Assembly (NCBI GenBank): GCA_900128565.1
Contig: LT635934.1
Span: 1 to 42,912, forward strand
Direction: 5' to 3'
DNA: 42,912 bases
DNA from: Stramenopiles sp. TOSAG23-6
Lineage: Eukaryota > Sar
This document shows, piece by piece, positions 1-10,441 of this stretch (the stretch's first letter is position 1; each line of letters starts with the position of its first letter). The translations under genes and the position numbers were made by a program. Under the pieces are notes generated by a model. That model was given only the letters and a program-made list of their open reading frames with translations. It had not been told where the DNA came from and did not search any database.

Positions 1-36
1 CACCGCGCACAGATCTGATTTTTTTTGAAGATTAAG
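1..36 (+). repeat. Left terminal inverted repeat of the 1-1334 element
   Basis: This stretch is inverted relative to 1299-1334, with mismatches only at bases 9, 15 and 17. It includes a run of eight T followed by GAAGATTAAG that is identical in both copies. It may continue left of the window. Confidence 0.7.
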
Positions 37-1298
37 GATTTTTGGAAAAAATGGTAGGGGGTCTGAAATTTGACAAAAAATCAATTGTATACGGATTTTC
101 GTACCTAAGGCTCCTGAGCGTCCATATTTGTCGATATTTTTAGATAATTCTTTGGTGCAGCTGCAACATTATCTGCAGGGATTTGTTAGTAAAAATGGAA
201 GGGGTCTGAAAGTTCAAACCTTCGAGTATGTCAAGGAGAACTCGGATTTTAAAATAATGCATTTTTGACTTTCGTATGGTTCGACCAAAGTAAAGTATAT
301 TGTTTCGTCTGCATTATATACATTGTTCATTGTATCATTTCAAAAAACCAAACCCCCAGTGACATACTATGCGATTAGAACAGATCAACAGTAAAACTTT
401 GGTCTTGAAAGATGAAATATTTTTTTTTGGAGGTGCACCACAAAATAGTTTCTCAATTTCCCACGAAATGGGGGGTGGAATTGGTCGCCGCAAATGTCGT
501 ACAAAGACTACTTTGAAAAAGTCTGAAATACCTACAGTTGATGTTGCTGATATTGCATATAATAATTACAACGGTCAGCACTTTAAAATCACATATAGCG
601 AACTTGTAGGTCAAGAAAATACACCTGTGAATACCTCAAATACAAAGAAATCACATCAAAAGATCTTTATGTAAACTCCTTAAGGAAGTTACTACCCAAC
701 ATAATGATAATGTAGAAATATGAAAATTGATGGATACTGAAGCGAAATAAAACGCATATATTACTGGAGATGCAACCAGAGTTGAGTTTCCAGCAAGTAT
801 TAAGCTATTATTGCAATGGTACTAGACATGTGGTCTTTGTTCATTTATGAGAGAAACACTTAACCTTGTAAACAACTTATTTTTCAAGAATTGTCTTTAT
901 TTTAGTGCATATGAAATATACTAGACCAATCTAAAATAACAGGAAAACGTACCAATGCAATAATTAAGTTTGATATTAACTTTATCTTTTGATTTTAGTT
1001 GTCTTCTGTTGCATGCCCATGGCACGGCAATTTATCTGTAAAGATGACAAATAAGTACGAAATTTTGTACCAAAAAAAAATATCCCCTTTTCACTCAATA
1101 ACTTTACACCAATTAATAGAGGAAGGTTCTGTGAGTTCAGAAGTGTCTTTACATTGAAAAAATATTAATTCTTTGTCATTCTACAATAAATCTATTTTGA
1201 ACTGTTTTAGAGTATTTTAGAGTAAAACAGCTCAAAAATTTCAGACCCCTTGCCATTTTTGCCTTTTTGGTACGAATTTTTTCGTACTTAATATTTTT

Positions 1299-1334
1299 CT
1301 TAATCTTCAAAAAAAATGAAATCTGAGCGCGGTG
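1299..1334 (-). repeat. Right terminal inverted repeat of the 1-1334 element
   Basis: This is the reverse-complement partner of bases 1-36 (33/36 identical). The subterminal GGGGTCTGAAA block is also inverted further in, at 1234-1261, though the spacing differs from the left end by an extra palindromic segment (GGTACGAATTTTTTCGTAC, from 1269). Confidence 0.7.
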
Positions 1335-1538
1335 GCATCATCTCTCTCAGAATCCGATTCTAGCACGGGAAGGAAAAAAATTCAAAAAAATTCTTCTCCT
1401 ATTTGGAACAAACTTGTTACTATTATATCAAAAGTATTCAGTCCATTCCTTTTTCGTGTCGTGTGCGTTCTTCTTCTTTGTTTGGGCGTGCTTGTGGGTG
1501 TGTTTATTGTAGTATTTTCCCCTCAACCCATAAAGAAA
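1335..1538 (+). other. Leader region of RPL10A, in-frame open but probably untranslated
   Basis: The frame of RPL10A stays open upstream to 1332. It would encode about 69 residues with a strongly hydrophobic stretch, but the only upstream start available is GTG at the transposon junction. Ribosomal protein uL1 family members start close to the MSKV-like position at 1539, so I treat this as 5' UTR. It is pyrimidine-rich (TTCTTCTTCTTT near 1470), as is common in leaders of ribosomal protein genes. A cut-off remnant of another coding exon is possible. Confidence 0.4.
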
Positions 1539-2550
1539 ATGTCTAAAGTTAATGAAGTACTCCTCTCCAAAGCTGTGGACTGTGTCCTCGCATATGCTAA
1601 AGGCGAAAAGGAAGTAAAACTCCTGAACGGTGAAGTTGTCGATGGTAAAGTCCGTAAGTTCCAAGAAACCGTTGAACTTCAGATCGCATTGAAGAACTAC
1701 GACGCTTCTAAAGACAAACGTTTTAATGGTTCTTTCAAACTTCCAAACGTTCCACGCCCAAATTTCAAAGTTTGTGTTCTTGCTAACGCTGTACACGAAG
1801 AGATCTGTAAAAAGGAAGGTATTGATTTCATGAACGTCGACATGCTCAAGAAGCTCAACAAGGACAAGAAACTTGTCAAGAAGCTCGCTGGCAAGTATGA
1901 TGGCTTCGTCTGTTCTGATACCCTCATTAAGCTCATCCCACGTTTGTTGGGTCCTGGTCTTAACCGTGCTGGTAAATTTCCACTCCGTTGTGGTTCTGAT
2001 GAAGATATCACTGCTAAGGTAAGTTATAACTAATTAAATTCATTGGTAAGAATGCACACATGTCTATATCGGGCTAACGCGCATCTTTCGAAGTTTCCTT
2101 TAAAATTTTCCTTTTCCTTTAAATTTTACTTTGTATTTAAAATGACGAAAAAGCATATTTCGACGTATCCTATTTATAGGTATGACGAAGCAAAACTTCA
2201 CTTTGAACTGATTTAATACTCTGTTTACATCAAACTTTGAAGTTGTTTCTTTTTGGTTGTTATCCATTACTATTCACTTACACTCAGTTTACTCAAACAT
2301 ATCATTTTTTGACATTTATCACTTTACTTTACAGATCACTGAGCTCCAATCTACCATCAAGTTCCAGCTTAAGAAAGTTATGTGCATGAACGTCGCTGTT
2401 GGCCACGTTGGTATGACCGCTGACGAGCTTCTTCTCAACACGACTCTGGCTTGTAACTTCCTTGCTTCTTTAACAAAGAAAGGATGGCAAAATATTCAGG
2501 TTCTCTACATCAAGTCTACTATGGGCCCAGCTCAACAGTTCCACTTCTAA
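1539..2550 (+). CDS. RPL10A: 60S ribosomal protein L10a (uL1), two exons
   Basis: The protein is a structural component of the large ribosomal subunit at the L1 stalk. Exon 1 is 1539-2018 and exon 2 is 2335-2550; joining them gives 231 residues, against about 217 in animals. Recognisable family segments are [18 protein letters not shown], the [19 protein letters not shown] helix, [16 protein letters not shown], and in exon 2 [22 protein letters not shown] and the C-terminal ALYIKSTMG-like end ([12 protein letters not shown]). The ATG at 1539 gives MSKV, matching the family start; the open frame further upstream has no ATG. The extra length lies mainly in the first 45 residues (a [11 protein letters not shown] insertion). 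The gene shares a convergent 3' region with PIG-O. Identification is very secure. Confidence 0.95.
2019..2334 (+). other. Spliceosomal intron of RPL10A (316 bp)
   Basis: The donor is GTAAGT directly after an AAG codon and the acceptor is a T/C-rich tract ending TTTACAG before ATCACTGAG. Removal preserves the frame (phase 0) and restores the uL1 sequence [14 protein letters not shown]. It shows that canonical GT-AG splicing operates in this organism. Confidence 0.93.
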
Positions 2551-2943
2551 GTGTGTTATTGTAGCATAGTTTTTATAGATATATCTTTTTGAGAATATGG
2601 TGTATAATTGTATGTTCATATTGATATTTTATAGAAACTCCGAGAATAGTATATGGTAATTTATGTATGTGATAGATTGAAACGAGATACTACAGTTATT
2701 GTTAGTATTACAGAGTCAATTGTAATATCTATATTGTTTTATACGAAGCTCAGTAAATGGTGGGTATATTATATTTCTTATGAAATTTTATATATTTACT
2801 TCGTTTCAATGGTAACATTGATTCAAATTAATTGGCGGAAAACCTACAACAGTGGCAGGATCGATTAATAAAGACCCGCGATGACCACATTTACTTGTAT
2901 TTTTTTTTATTGTTTTAAAATATATATTATTGCCTTGTAGGTA
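2551..2943. other. Convergent intergenic region RPL10A / PIG-O
   Basis: This holds 393 bp of AT-rich sequence between two converging genes. AATAAA at 2867-2872 may serve the RPL10A transcript. The open frame at 2653-2868 has no recognisable protein character. I see no RNA gene. Confidence 0.5.
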
Positions 2944-5900
2944 TTAACTGAAATATCTGAACACAGCTATAGCTAAAACTATAAAATTTGTTGTGATCGT
3001 CAAGCCGGTTTCGCATACTAATTTAGGTGCAAAAATAGCCCATACCATGAGGTGTCTTCTATGTATAAATGCTGTGAATGCAGCAGCAGCGAGGAACGTA
3101 CCACTAATAAGAACACACAATATCAAGGAATAATTTACTGCAAGATTATATGCATCTCTCCATAATATAACAGTATCATCATTCTTTTTATATGGGGTCA
3201 TTGCCACTGCCACAATATACAACGATATAATTCCAATTAGATGCCCTCCCACAGTATTCAGCCATACTAAACCACCTGATCCATAAAGATTAAAATTACG
3301 AAGCCCTATATAACCACAATTATATTGTAAACTAGAAAATTGATAGTCGTGACCAGTAGAGTAGTAAAAATTGATTATAAGAGACATCCACCAACATATA
3401 ATACATCCTACTGAGTATGTATTACTCAAATAAATCTCAGTACTATTATTATTCCTTTGCATTTTTGATTTTTTTATGACATGCATAGTAAAATTTTTCA
3501 CAGCAGATAAGTCGCGTATAATGCTAAGCATCCCTCCAGCGGCACAAATAGCAAAAACAATTACAATTGGTGATGCGGGTCCTTGTACCAACGCTAACAG
3601 TGTTAAAAATGGTAATATTCGTAAAAGAAAAAGATATTCAGTAATAATACTCTGAGAAAGCCCAAAATTACCAATACATTTTTTTTTCTCTTCATATTGT
3701 ATTTTAGGGAAAGTTATAAATGTACACAGAAATACACATATACATGCTACAAATATAAATCTAGGGAGTGTAATCAATATTATATCATCATTGATATGTT
3801 CAGCATCACCTATATTTTGTTTACCATGATGTAACGTTGTTGTATTCGTTTCAGCATCGTGACTCAAAGATGACAAATACCAATAAAAATATACACTAAC
3901 ATTTGATAGAGTAGAGACAATCAATACTATAGCATAAGAATTCCCCCAAAGAATATTACAATTAGTAGTAGATTTTTGAATGTTATTGTTCTTTGTACGT
4001 GTGTATTGCTCGACTAAGGTGTTTAATCGCAAACGAAATATAAATGGAATAAGGAGCAAAGGAATCAAAGATCCTATATAAGACGGAGCTTCACTGCAGC
4101 CCAGAGGCCCGCCAACATTTCTACGGATGGCTAGCCAAGCATACATGCCTCTTACAGAACAAAGTAACACACATGTTCTCAAGACGATATTAAGTGATTC
4201 CTCATGACCAATAGGTAATTTTATTGATAGATTTGATACTCGCGATTGTCCTATTGCACCAAGCAAAGACCGTGTATGCAGTATCGATAATGTTGCAAAA
4301 GTGTACAACATGACGCTTGATGAAGCATTCACATATGAATTAGATGTGACGCTGTAATTAACGAGTAAAAATACAAGAATAGTAATGACACGAAGAGCAC
4401 CCAAATTCCATATAAAGTTGATTGTAATCCTCCAATAGTCATTATTGTATTTTTTTAAATATCTTGGTTTTGATGAGCCTACATCACTAATTGCACGATA
4501 ATTATTATCTTTGTCATTCATATACAGAACTAAACCAGCGATAATGAATGAGAAAATGATACCTAATCCCAAGCCCATTAATTTCAAATCAAATTGAGTC
4601 CACTCTTCACGACACATACGAAGAGCATCACTAAGAAATTCATAATAAAGTTTAATTGAATTGTTCTTCAAATCATAAATTTCCGAAAGTTTAGATTTTG
4701 TATCGTTTGACTCGTCACGAATTGTAGACAAACTTTGCCATCTCAGGTCAGTTTTCCACGCACGCTCATAAATATTTTCCAACTGACTCATTCTATATGA
4801 TGGAAATGCGCCACCTACAAATTGTGATTGATAACTCATTAGATATCTCTGTACCTGTGCTGAATTTATACGAACTGCAGATATCTTTGTATCATCATAT
4901 ACTGAAACTTGAGGATTTACTTCATTATCATTGTCGTTATCTATAAATAAAGGACTAATGACAGCACCTAGATTACCAAATGGAATAGGCACTCCCAAAA
5001 GAAGACATAATGTTGGTACAAGGTCTACTTGTGAAACTGGTACATTTAATACATTTGTTTCATTGTTTAGTGTATCTGAAGGATTACGTCCAGCACTAAT
5101 AAAAGAAGGTAATTTATGCAAATCATTCTTAGAATACATAAATAATGTAGATTCAACTTCCTCTTTTGTTGCACCACCATGATTCCCATCCGATGTCATG
5201 CCATGGTCACCCATTACTACTAGTAGAGTATCATCCTCCATTTCAATAACTACTGATCGAATTATATCATCCATTTGTTCAAGTTTTGCTGCCATAGCTG
5301 AGTGTTCTGGGCCATATCTATGACCCACGTGATCTACACCCAGAAAATGTCCAATAATTACATCCCAATCCTTTTTTTGCATCTCAGGAATTAAGTGTTC
5401 CACAACTCCATCGTCCACAGTATGTAGATCTTTTACATCGAATGATGGGTAAGGATAACTTCGATGAAACAAACCTGGAAAGAGAGACTCCCAAGTATCG
5501 TCTCCCATAAATACAATTTTTTTATCTGCTTTGAGTAATTGAAATATAGTATTGTCTTCATTTATAGCAGGACTTGCAAAATTATTACTTGCATCCATAA
5601 ATGTTGGCAATCCTCCTGTCATCATGCCTTTTAATCGTTGCATTGTCACAGTCGGTGGGTCAGCTAAAAAAGGTGCTAGTAAAGCATGGTGTGGCGATTC
5701 AACAAGAAGTTCTCGAAAGAATGGCATATGTGACAAATAATTCTCTTTACCAGATTTCCGTTTTTGAGGAGGAGAATTTCCTCTTAGATTGAGACTGGAT
5801 TTTGCAAAGTCGTACCGTAAGGCATCAATCATCAGCACAATAGCACGTTTATATTTTGGTTTTCCAGATGTCCAGCACGAAAGACTCGATTGAGCTTTGT

Positions 5901-6126
5901 CGTAGTCAACATTTAGAGGTATTTTATCACATGAACTAATATCAGGTAATTCTAAACGAGTCAAGAAGAAACCACGGAAGAAAATGAAAATACCAAATAT
6001 CTGGGAGATTGCATATATAGGCCAATATTGCATGTTATCTAATGATAATTCTTGAGCTATTGGATATCGAAGACGATAACACGATACCTGACCGCGACCT
6101 GAATTCGAGTGAAAATTTGGAATCAT
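2944..6126 (-). CDS. PIGO: GPI ethanolamine phosphate transferase 3 (PIG-O)
   Basis: PIG-O adds phosphoethanolamine to the third mannose of the GPI precursor in the ER membrane; this is the bridge later joined to proteins. The 1060-residue protein begins with a membrane anchor followed by FFLTRLELPDISSC, the family signature. The lumenal alkaline-phosphatase-like domain shows VLMIDALRYDF (metal-binding Asp), PPTVTMQRLKGMMTGGLP with the nucleophile Thr, MGDDTW, HFLGVDHVGHRYGP and VVMGDHGM. Many transmembrane segments follow in the C-terminal half. Human PIG-O is about 1089 residues, so the gene is full length. The ATG at 6126 is the longest choice; the second in-frame ATG at 6033 (MQYWPIYAI) matches the usual family start just before the anchor and may be the real one. 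It is divergent from the kinesin gene, sharing a promoter of about 230 bp. Confidence 0.93.
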   Translation of the reverse strand: MIPNFHSNSGRGQVSCYRLRYPIAQELSLDNMQYWPIYAISQIFGIFIFFRGFFLTRLELPDISSCDKIPLNVDYDKAQSSLSCWTSGKPKYKRAIVLMIDALRYDFAKSSLNLRGNSPPQKRKSGKENYLSHMPFFRELLVESPHHALLAPFLADPPTVTMQRLKGMMTGGLPTFMDASNNFASPAINEDNTIFQLLKADKKIVFMGDDTWESLFPGLFHRSYPYPSFDVKDLHTVDDGVVEHLIPEMQKKDWDVIIGHFLGVDHVGHRYGPEHSAMAAKLEQMDDIIRSVVIEMEDDTLLVVMGDHGMTSDGNHGGATKEEVESTLFMYSKNDLHKLPSFISAGRNPSDTLNNETNVLNVPVSQVDLVPTLCLLLGVPIPFGNLGAVISPLFIDNDNDNEVNPQVSVYDDTKISAVRINSAQVQRYLMSYQSQFVGGAFPSYRMSQLENIYERAWKTDLRWQSLSTIRDESNDTKSKLSEIYDLKNNSIKLYYEFLSDALRMCREEWTQFDLKLMGLGLGIIFSFIIAGLVLYMNDKDNNYRAISDVGSSKPRYLKKYNNDYWRITINFIWNLGALRVITILVFLLVNYSVTSNSYVNASSSVMLYTFATLSILHTRSLLGAIGQSRVSNLSIKLPIGHEESLNIVLRTCVLLCSVRGMYAWLAIRRNVGGPLGCSEAPSYIGSLIPLLLIPFIFRLRLNTLVEQYTRTKNNNIQKSTTNCNILWGNSYAIVLIVSTLSNVSVYFYWYLSSLSHDAETNTTTLHHGKQNIGDAEHINDDIILITLPRFIFVACICVFLCTFITFPKIQYEEKKKCIGNFGLSQSIITEYLFLLRILPFLTLLALVQGPASPIVIVFAICAAGGMLSIIRDLSAVKNFTMHVIKKSKMQRNNNSTEIYLSNTYSVGCIICWWMSLIINFYYSTGHDYQFSSLQYNCGYIGLRNFNLYGSGGLVWLNTVGGHLIGIISLYIVAVAMTPYKKNDDTVILWRDAYNLAVNYSLILCVLISGTFLAAAAFTAFIHRRHLMVWAIFAPKLVCETGLTITTNFIVLAIAVFRYFS

Positions 6127-6354
6127 CGGCGATTTTATTTATTTACAGTTACCACCTCAGGCAGGCAGGCTCAGTAGTAGCTATATATACGTATGCATCT
6201 ATACCCTTCAGTGTCCCTGATGACTATTAAGCTACCCTTTGTGTACGGTACGCATTAAGCTTTGTGCTTTACAAGATTTATCCCATGGTGGGGTTGGAAC
6301 ACACCGCTAGGACCATTGTAGGCTATCAGAAGTTATAGGAAGCTTCTTCAAGCC
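6127..6354. promoter_or_regulatory. Divergent promoter PIG-O / kinesin-2
   Basis: This is 228 bp between two outward-facing ATGs. A CTATATATACG stretch near 6180 could act as a TATA-like element. No other convincing motif was seen. Confidence 0.35.
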
Positions 6355-8694
6355 ATGGGTGACCATAGAAGAGATGATTGCGTGAAGGTTGTTGTACGGT
6401 TGCGTCCTTTTAATTCCCAAGAAAAACGCGACGGACGTCAACAGATTGTCTCAATGAATCTTCCCATTAATCAGTGTGTTATTGTTAATCGAGGAAAACG
6501 TGAAAGTTCATCTAATAATCTTCAACAAAAACTAGTCAACGGAGACAGTAAAAAGTTCACGTTTGACTGTGTCTTTGACATGAACGTCACACAACAGGAA
6601 GTATACGAGGAAACTGGTTATAAGCTTGTAGAGAGTGTGATGCAAGGGTTTAATGGTACGCTGTTTGCGTATGGACAAACAGGGTGTGGGAAAACATTTA
6701 CAATGCAAGGCGTTGATGATTCACCTGAGCTTAGAGGTGTGATTCCTCGCGCGTTTGACCACTTATTCGAAAACATTCTTGCATCAGATACTACAGAATA
6801 TTTAGTTCAAGCTTCGTACCTAGAAATATACAACGAGGAGGTCCGCGATTTGCTCGGAGTTGATTCTAAAAAAGCACTTGAACTGAAGGAGCATCCAGAA
6901 AAAGGCGTTTACGTCAAAGGCTTAAGCACACATGTTGTAGAGAGTGTTGCAGCAATTGAAGACGTCATGCGCAAAGGTTTTGCTAAACGAGCAGTCGGCT
7001 CGACAATGATGAATGCAGAATCATCGCGCTCACATTCTATATTTACGATTGTAATTGAGTCAAACACACCGGATGAACAAGGTAATAATCATTTTCGTTC
7101 CGGCAAACTTAATCTAGTAGATTTGGCAGGCTCTGAAAGAGCAAATAAAACCGGAGCAACAGGATCAAGAATGAAGGAAGGTATCAAGATTAATTTATCG
7201 CTATCAGCATTAGGAAATGTGATTAAAGCTCTTGTTGATGGTAAGGGTACACATATCCCATATAGAGATTCAAAACTAACACGCTTATTACAAGAATCTC
7301 TCGGGGGTAATGCAAAAACTGTGATGTGTGCAGCTATAGGTCCTGCCTGTTACAACTATGAAGAAACATTATCCACATTGAGATATGCTAATAGAGCAAA
7401 GAATATAAAGAATAAAGCGGTTATAAACGAGGATCCTAAAGATGCCCTCCTCCGTCAATATAAGGACGAAATACAAAAATTGAAGGGTATGCTTTCAACG
7501 GGCAATGGTGGGGAAATGATCATGGGTGACTTATCTGGAAACACTTCATCTGTAGCCTTCTCCGAGGGTAGACTGCAAAACGTAACACAGATTGAAAAAC
7601 TTGTCGAAGTTCAGGTCATTAAAGAGGTCATACCTAAAAGTCATGTAGCACAGAAAGCAGCGTTAGAAAATTTAAATGACGCAGTCGTCGCACAACGTAA
7701 CAAAATGGGCGAAGAATTAGAGGCGAAGGAGGCAGAGCTGGCAAAAGATCAAAAACGTCTTATGGATGTCCAAAACCAGTTAGCCCAATTACAACAAAGA
7801 GTGATCGGAAATGCAGCAATTGCATTAGGACTAGAAATAGGCGGAAATGGAAAGAACTCTGTTTGTCTCAATGAAGATCCTGCACGGCTATTAGCAAAAC
7901 AGCAATCTGAGTATAGACGAGCCCAGTATAAACTAAAAAAACAAAAGAGAGAACAGAAGAAACTGCAAGCCTTGCGACTTAAAGCGGAAGAAGAAAAAAG
8001 AGAAGTGGAAGTGATGATGCAACAACGAGAAGAAAATATTGCACAAGAAAAGAGTGAAATTTTAAAAGAGTTGCAACTTTATAAAGCAAAAATGAGAAAA
8101 CAAAGTAGAGCATTAAAGTCTGCCAGGCAAGATATAAAAGATTTGGTAAAAGAATTTCAAGAAGAGCGTGAAGGATACTTAAATAACATACGTCAATCAA
8201 ATCGAGATATTTCAATGTTTGCTGAACTCGTGGAAAAATTTTTACCACCTTCGGAAATTGCTAAGTTATGGGAAAGAGTTCGATTCAATGAAGATCTTAA
8301 TTCTTGGATATTTCCTTCTCTCAAGCCACGTCACGATTGGCGTGCTGCATTATTAGGTCAGTCCCATCGTGGAAGAAATCCAAATGTAAAATCTAGCGAA
8401 ATGACACAATTAAATTCGTCTATAGGTTTGGAAACACAATGGGGGCGACCTAAAATGCAAACACCAATAAATAATGACAGTAGCCGTCCCCATTCAAGAG
8501 ACACCGTCCACCGACATTTCGATGGGTTAAATGATCATAAAAAGAAAAAAAAGAAAGCAGAGAAGAAAGAAAAGCGAAGGAAACAGTTGGAAGCACGGGC
8601 TGAAGAAAAACGGATGTATAAAGCAATGTCAAAAGAGGAACGCAAACGATATAGAGCAACAAAAAAGATAGAAAAATTAAGCCGCATTAATTAG
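6355..8694 (+). CDS. KIF17: Kinesin-2 family motor, homodimeric KIF17/OSM-3 type
   Basis: This is an N-terminal plus-end motor for intraflagellar transport. The motor domain occupies roughly residues 8-360: P-loop GQTGCGKT (107-114), switch [12 protein letters not shown], switch [12 protein letters not shown], then [18 protein letters not shown] and [20 protein letters not shown]. The stretch [17 protein letters not shown] and the neck sequence [20 protein letters not shown] are characteristic of kinesin-2. A coiled coil follows (about 430-640). The [27 protein letters not shown] segment and a downstream W-x-F-P motif match the kinesin-2 tail. A lysine-rich C-terminus ([16 protein letters not shown]) may be a nuclear/ciliary localisation or cargo signal. 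At 779 residues the gene is complete and has no intron. TMEM107 elsewhere in the window also points to a cilium. KIF17 rather than KIF3 is inferred from motor similarity. Confidence 0.9.
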   Translation: MGDHRRDDCVKVVVRLRPFNSQEKRDGRQQIVSMNLPINQCVIVNRGKRESSSNNLQQKLVNGDSKKFTFDCVFDMNVTQQEVYEETGYKLVESVMQGFNGTLFAYGQTGCGKTFTMQGVDDSPELRGVIPRAFDHLFENILASDTTEYLVQASYLEIYNEEVRDLLGVDSKKALELKEHPEKGVYVKGLSTHVVESVAAIEDVMRKGFAKRAVGSTMMNAESSRSHSIFTIVIESNTPDEQGNNHFRSGKLNLVDLAGSERANKTGATGSRMKEGIKINLSLSALGNVIKALVDGKGTHIPYRDSKLTRLLQESLGGNAKTVMCAAIGPACYNYEETLSTLRYANRAKNIKNKAVINEDPKDALLRQYKDEIQKLKGMLSTGNGGEMIMGDLSGNTSSVAFSEGRLQNVTQIEKLVEVQVIKEVIPKSHVAQKAALENLNDAVVAQRNKMGEELEAKEAELAKDQKRLMDVQNQLAQLQQRVIGNAAIALGLEIGGNGKNSVCLNEDPARLLAKQQSEYRRAQYKLKKQKREQKKLQALRLKAEEEKREVEVMMQQREENIAQEKSEILKELQLYKAKMRKQSRALKSARQDIKDLVKEFQEEREGYLNNIRQSNRDISMFAELVEKFLPPSEIAKLWERVRFNEDLNSWIFPSLKPRHDWRAALLGQSHRGRNPNVKSSEMTQLNSSIGLETQWGRPKMQTPINNDSSRPHSRDTVHRHFDGLNDHKKKKKKAEKKEKRRKQLEARAEEKRMYKAMSKEERKRYRATKKIEKLSRIN

Positions 8695-8805
8695 AATTAT
8701 AAAAGGCACTACTTTATAGCAACATACTCGCAGAATATATATTTGTAGATTAATGAAAAAAGCGGCGAACAATCTGACTGTGTTTTTCTTATATTTAATA
8801 TTAGT

Positions 8806-9597
8806 TTATACTGTTGTTGAATTTGAAGATTTACCAAAGACTTTGTAATTTTCCATCTTTGGTGCATACATATTTTTTAATAGTGCAACTTTGAGTGATT
8901 TTTTCGCTGCAATGTCATTATTCACTGGTACTATTTTTGAATGAGCTACGCCTAACGCGTTTATAGTTAGTTCATTTTCAAGAATTTTTTCCTGAAAATT
9001 TTCAATACCAGGGTTATTCAGTAAGTGACTCCGGTATTGAAGTAAAGTACGTAAATAAGTTGCCAAATCAACCATCTCTTGTTCTAAAATGCCTTTGTTT
9101 ACTAGTTCTTCAGGTGTAGTAGGGGGTACCACATGAACTTCCGCGATATCTTGTGTTCCTAGTGTTGTAGTGACATTAAATAAAGTGACTTGACAGAAAG
9201 CACCACTCCACTTCTCTGTGCAATTGCACACTGAATGAAATGTTGTTTTATTTAATATACAGTGACCGTGTCCACTACACTTGTTATAACAGACTGGGGC
9301 CAAATCTAAAGAAAGCACTGTCTTATTTTTCTTTTTATCTTTTTCGCACTTTTTACACGGTGGACCTGCTAGTACTGAAGTATCATTTATATCGCTACTT
9401 TCGGTATTTCCTTCAAAATCTCCCATACCTATTTCGTTTAACGTTGCATTAGCTTCGCGAAACCTAGGCTCTAATACAACGTTCTTCCGATTAATTTTGC
9501 GTCTCGGTGAACGAAACACACTTATTCCTACATCATTCATCACTGCTAGCAGCAATAAAATGGTGGGCACATTGAAGTACATGGTCAAGGGTGACAT
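8806..9597 (-). CDS. Small secreted or surface protein with one EGF-like module
   Basis: The 263-residue product starts with a hydrophobic signal sequence (YFNVPTILLLLAVMNDVGI). The middle holds one EGF-like module of tenascin type (CYNKCSGHGHC ... CNCTEKWSGAFCQ) preceded by a CxxC pair (PPCKKCEK). The rest is polar, with several N-x-S/T sites, and ends without an obvious second membrane span. I do not recognise a named family. The EGF module resembles those in the larger EGF protein at 21894-23270, so the two may belong to a lineage-specific surface family. The 3' end converges on kinesin-2 with 111 bp between stops; the 5' side is divergent with the Rab gene. Confidence 0.7.
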   Translation of the reverse strand: MSPLTMYFNVPTILLLLAVMNDVGISVFRSPRRKINRKNVVLEPRFREANATLNEIGMGDFEGNTESSDINDTSVLAGPPCKKCEKDKKKNKTVLSLDLAPVCYNKCSGHGHCILNKTTFHSVCNCTEKWSGAFCQVTLFNVTTTLGTQDIAEVHVVPPTTPEELVNKGILEQEMVDLATYLRTLLQYRSHLLNNPGIENFQEKILENELTINALGVAHSKIVPVNNDIAAKKSLKVALLKNMYAPKMENYKVFGKSSNSTTV

Positions 9598-9844
9598 TTG
9601 TACGTTTTTAGTCTCATTACGATTTATTATTGATTACACACACAGGAACGAAAAATTTCAAATTTCAAATTTTTATTTATTTTTTTTCGTGTTTTTTTTG
9701 TGAAGAAGTCGAAAAAAGTCAAGGAAAGTCAAAAAGTCACTCATCAAAACCGTCAAACTCAAATTGATCAAAAAAGGATCAAATGTATCCTTTTGCGAGT
9801 AACACTTACATTACTTACTAGCCAATAAATCAAGCGAGATAAAA
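9598..9844. promoter_or_regulatory. Divergent promoter EGF protein / Rab5-like
   Basis: This is 247 bp containing a cluster of GTCAAAAAGTCA-like and GATCAAAAAAGGATCAA short direct repeats (about 9708-9785), and a CCAAT box at 9823 close to the Rab start. The repeats could be binding sites or simple-sequence drift. Confidence 0.35.
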
Positions 9845-10441
9845 ATGACCTCAAATGCGTGTGAGGTTAAAGTGGTACTACTTGGAGACACAGGAGTGGG
9901 AAAGTCTAGTTTAGTTTTACGGTTCGTTACGAAGACGTTTCGCTCGACTTCGGAATCAACAATTGGGGCATCATTCATGTCAAAGTTAATTGTAGTTGAC
10001 GGTATAGCTGTAAAATATCAAATTTGGGATACTGCAGGCCAAGAAAAGTATCATGGGATTTCACCAATGTATTATCGTGGAGCTGGTGCTGCAATAATGG
10101 TATTTGATATTACAAATAAGGAATCTTTTGCAAAATGTAAAGGTTGGATTACAGAGCTTCAGAGTTACGGACCGGAGGACATTGTTCTTGTTTTAGTTGG
10201 AAATAAATTAGATTTGGCAAATAATCGTGAGGTTGAAACAGAAACAGCAAAGAAATATGCAGAACAAATAGGCGCACTGTTCTTTGAGACAAGTGCTAAA
10301 GAAAATACAAATGTAACCCAAGCTTTTGAAGATATCAGTCGAAAATTGAGACCTGACTTAAGGTCTGACTTATTAATTGACCCAAATGATATTCGTTTAG
10401 GTCGTTTCACTGGGAATGGTACGAAACGATGTTGTTGCTAG
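9845..10441 (+). CDS. RAB5: Rab GTPase of the Rab5/Rab22 group
   Basis: This is a small GTPase expected on early endosomes, controlling fusion and endocytic trafficking. Nucleotide-binding motifs are all present: GDTGVGKS (14-21), the effector-loop Thr in ESTIGASF, WDTAGQEKY (61-69, with the catalytic Gln), NKLD (120-123) and ETSAK (148-152). The sequence YHGISPMYYRGAGAAIMVFDIT is typical of Rab5/Rab22/Rab31. The C-terminus KRCCC offers cysteines for geranylgeranylation. At 198 residues it is slightly shorter than animal Rab5 (about 215), lacking the usual N-terminal extension. STIGASF, rather than the STIGAAF of canonical Rab5, leaves the exact subgroup open. It is intronless. Confidence 0.92.
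   Translation: MTSNACEVKVVLLGDTGVGKSSLVLRFVTKTFRSTSESTIGASFMSKLIVVDGIAVKYQIWDTAGQEKYHGISPMYYRGAGAAIMVFDITNKESFAKCKGWITELQSYGPEDIVLVLVGNKLDLANNREVETETAKKYAEQIGALFFETSAKENTNVTQAFEDISRKLRPDLRSDLLIDPNDIRLGRFTGNGTKRCCC

Larger units (their letters stand above)
1..1334. mobile_element. Putative non-autonomous DNA transposon (large MITE-like) with terminal inverted repeats
   Basis: The two ends are inverted copies of one another. The first 36 nt match the reverse complement of 1299-1334 at 33 of 36 positions, both starting CACCGCGC. A subterminal block (AAAATGG-N-AGGGGTCTGAAA type) is inverted at 46-73 and 1234-1261, with a further direct copy at 191-213. The interior is AT-rich with one open frame of 101 codons at 369-674 that I do not recognise; no transposase motif is visible. 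The left target-site duplication cannot be seen because the window begins at the element's first base. The right end lies about 200 bp upstream of the RPL10A start. I infer a non-autonomous, class II-like element; family unknown. It could also be the end of a larger element extending left of the window. Confidence 0.6.

Noticed and set aside
369-674. 101-codon open frame inside the left element
   Set aside because: It begins with ATG but has no recognisable domain, and one frame of this length is expected by chance in 1.3 kb; mentioned only as part of the element.
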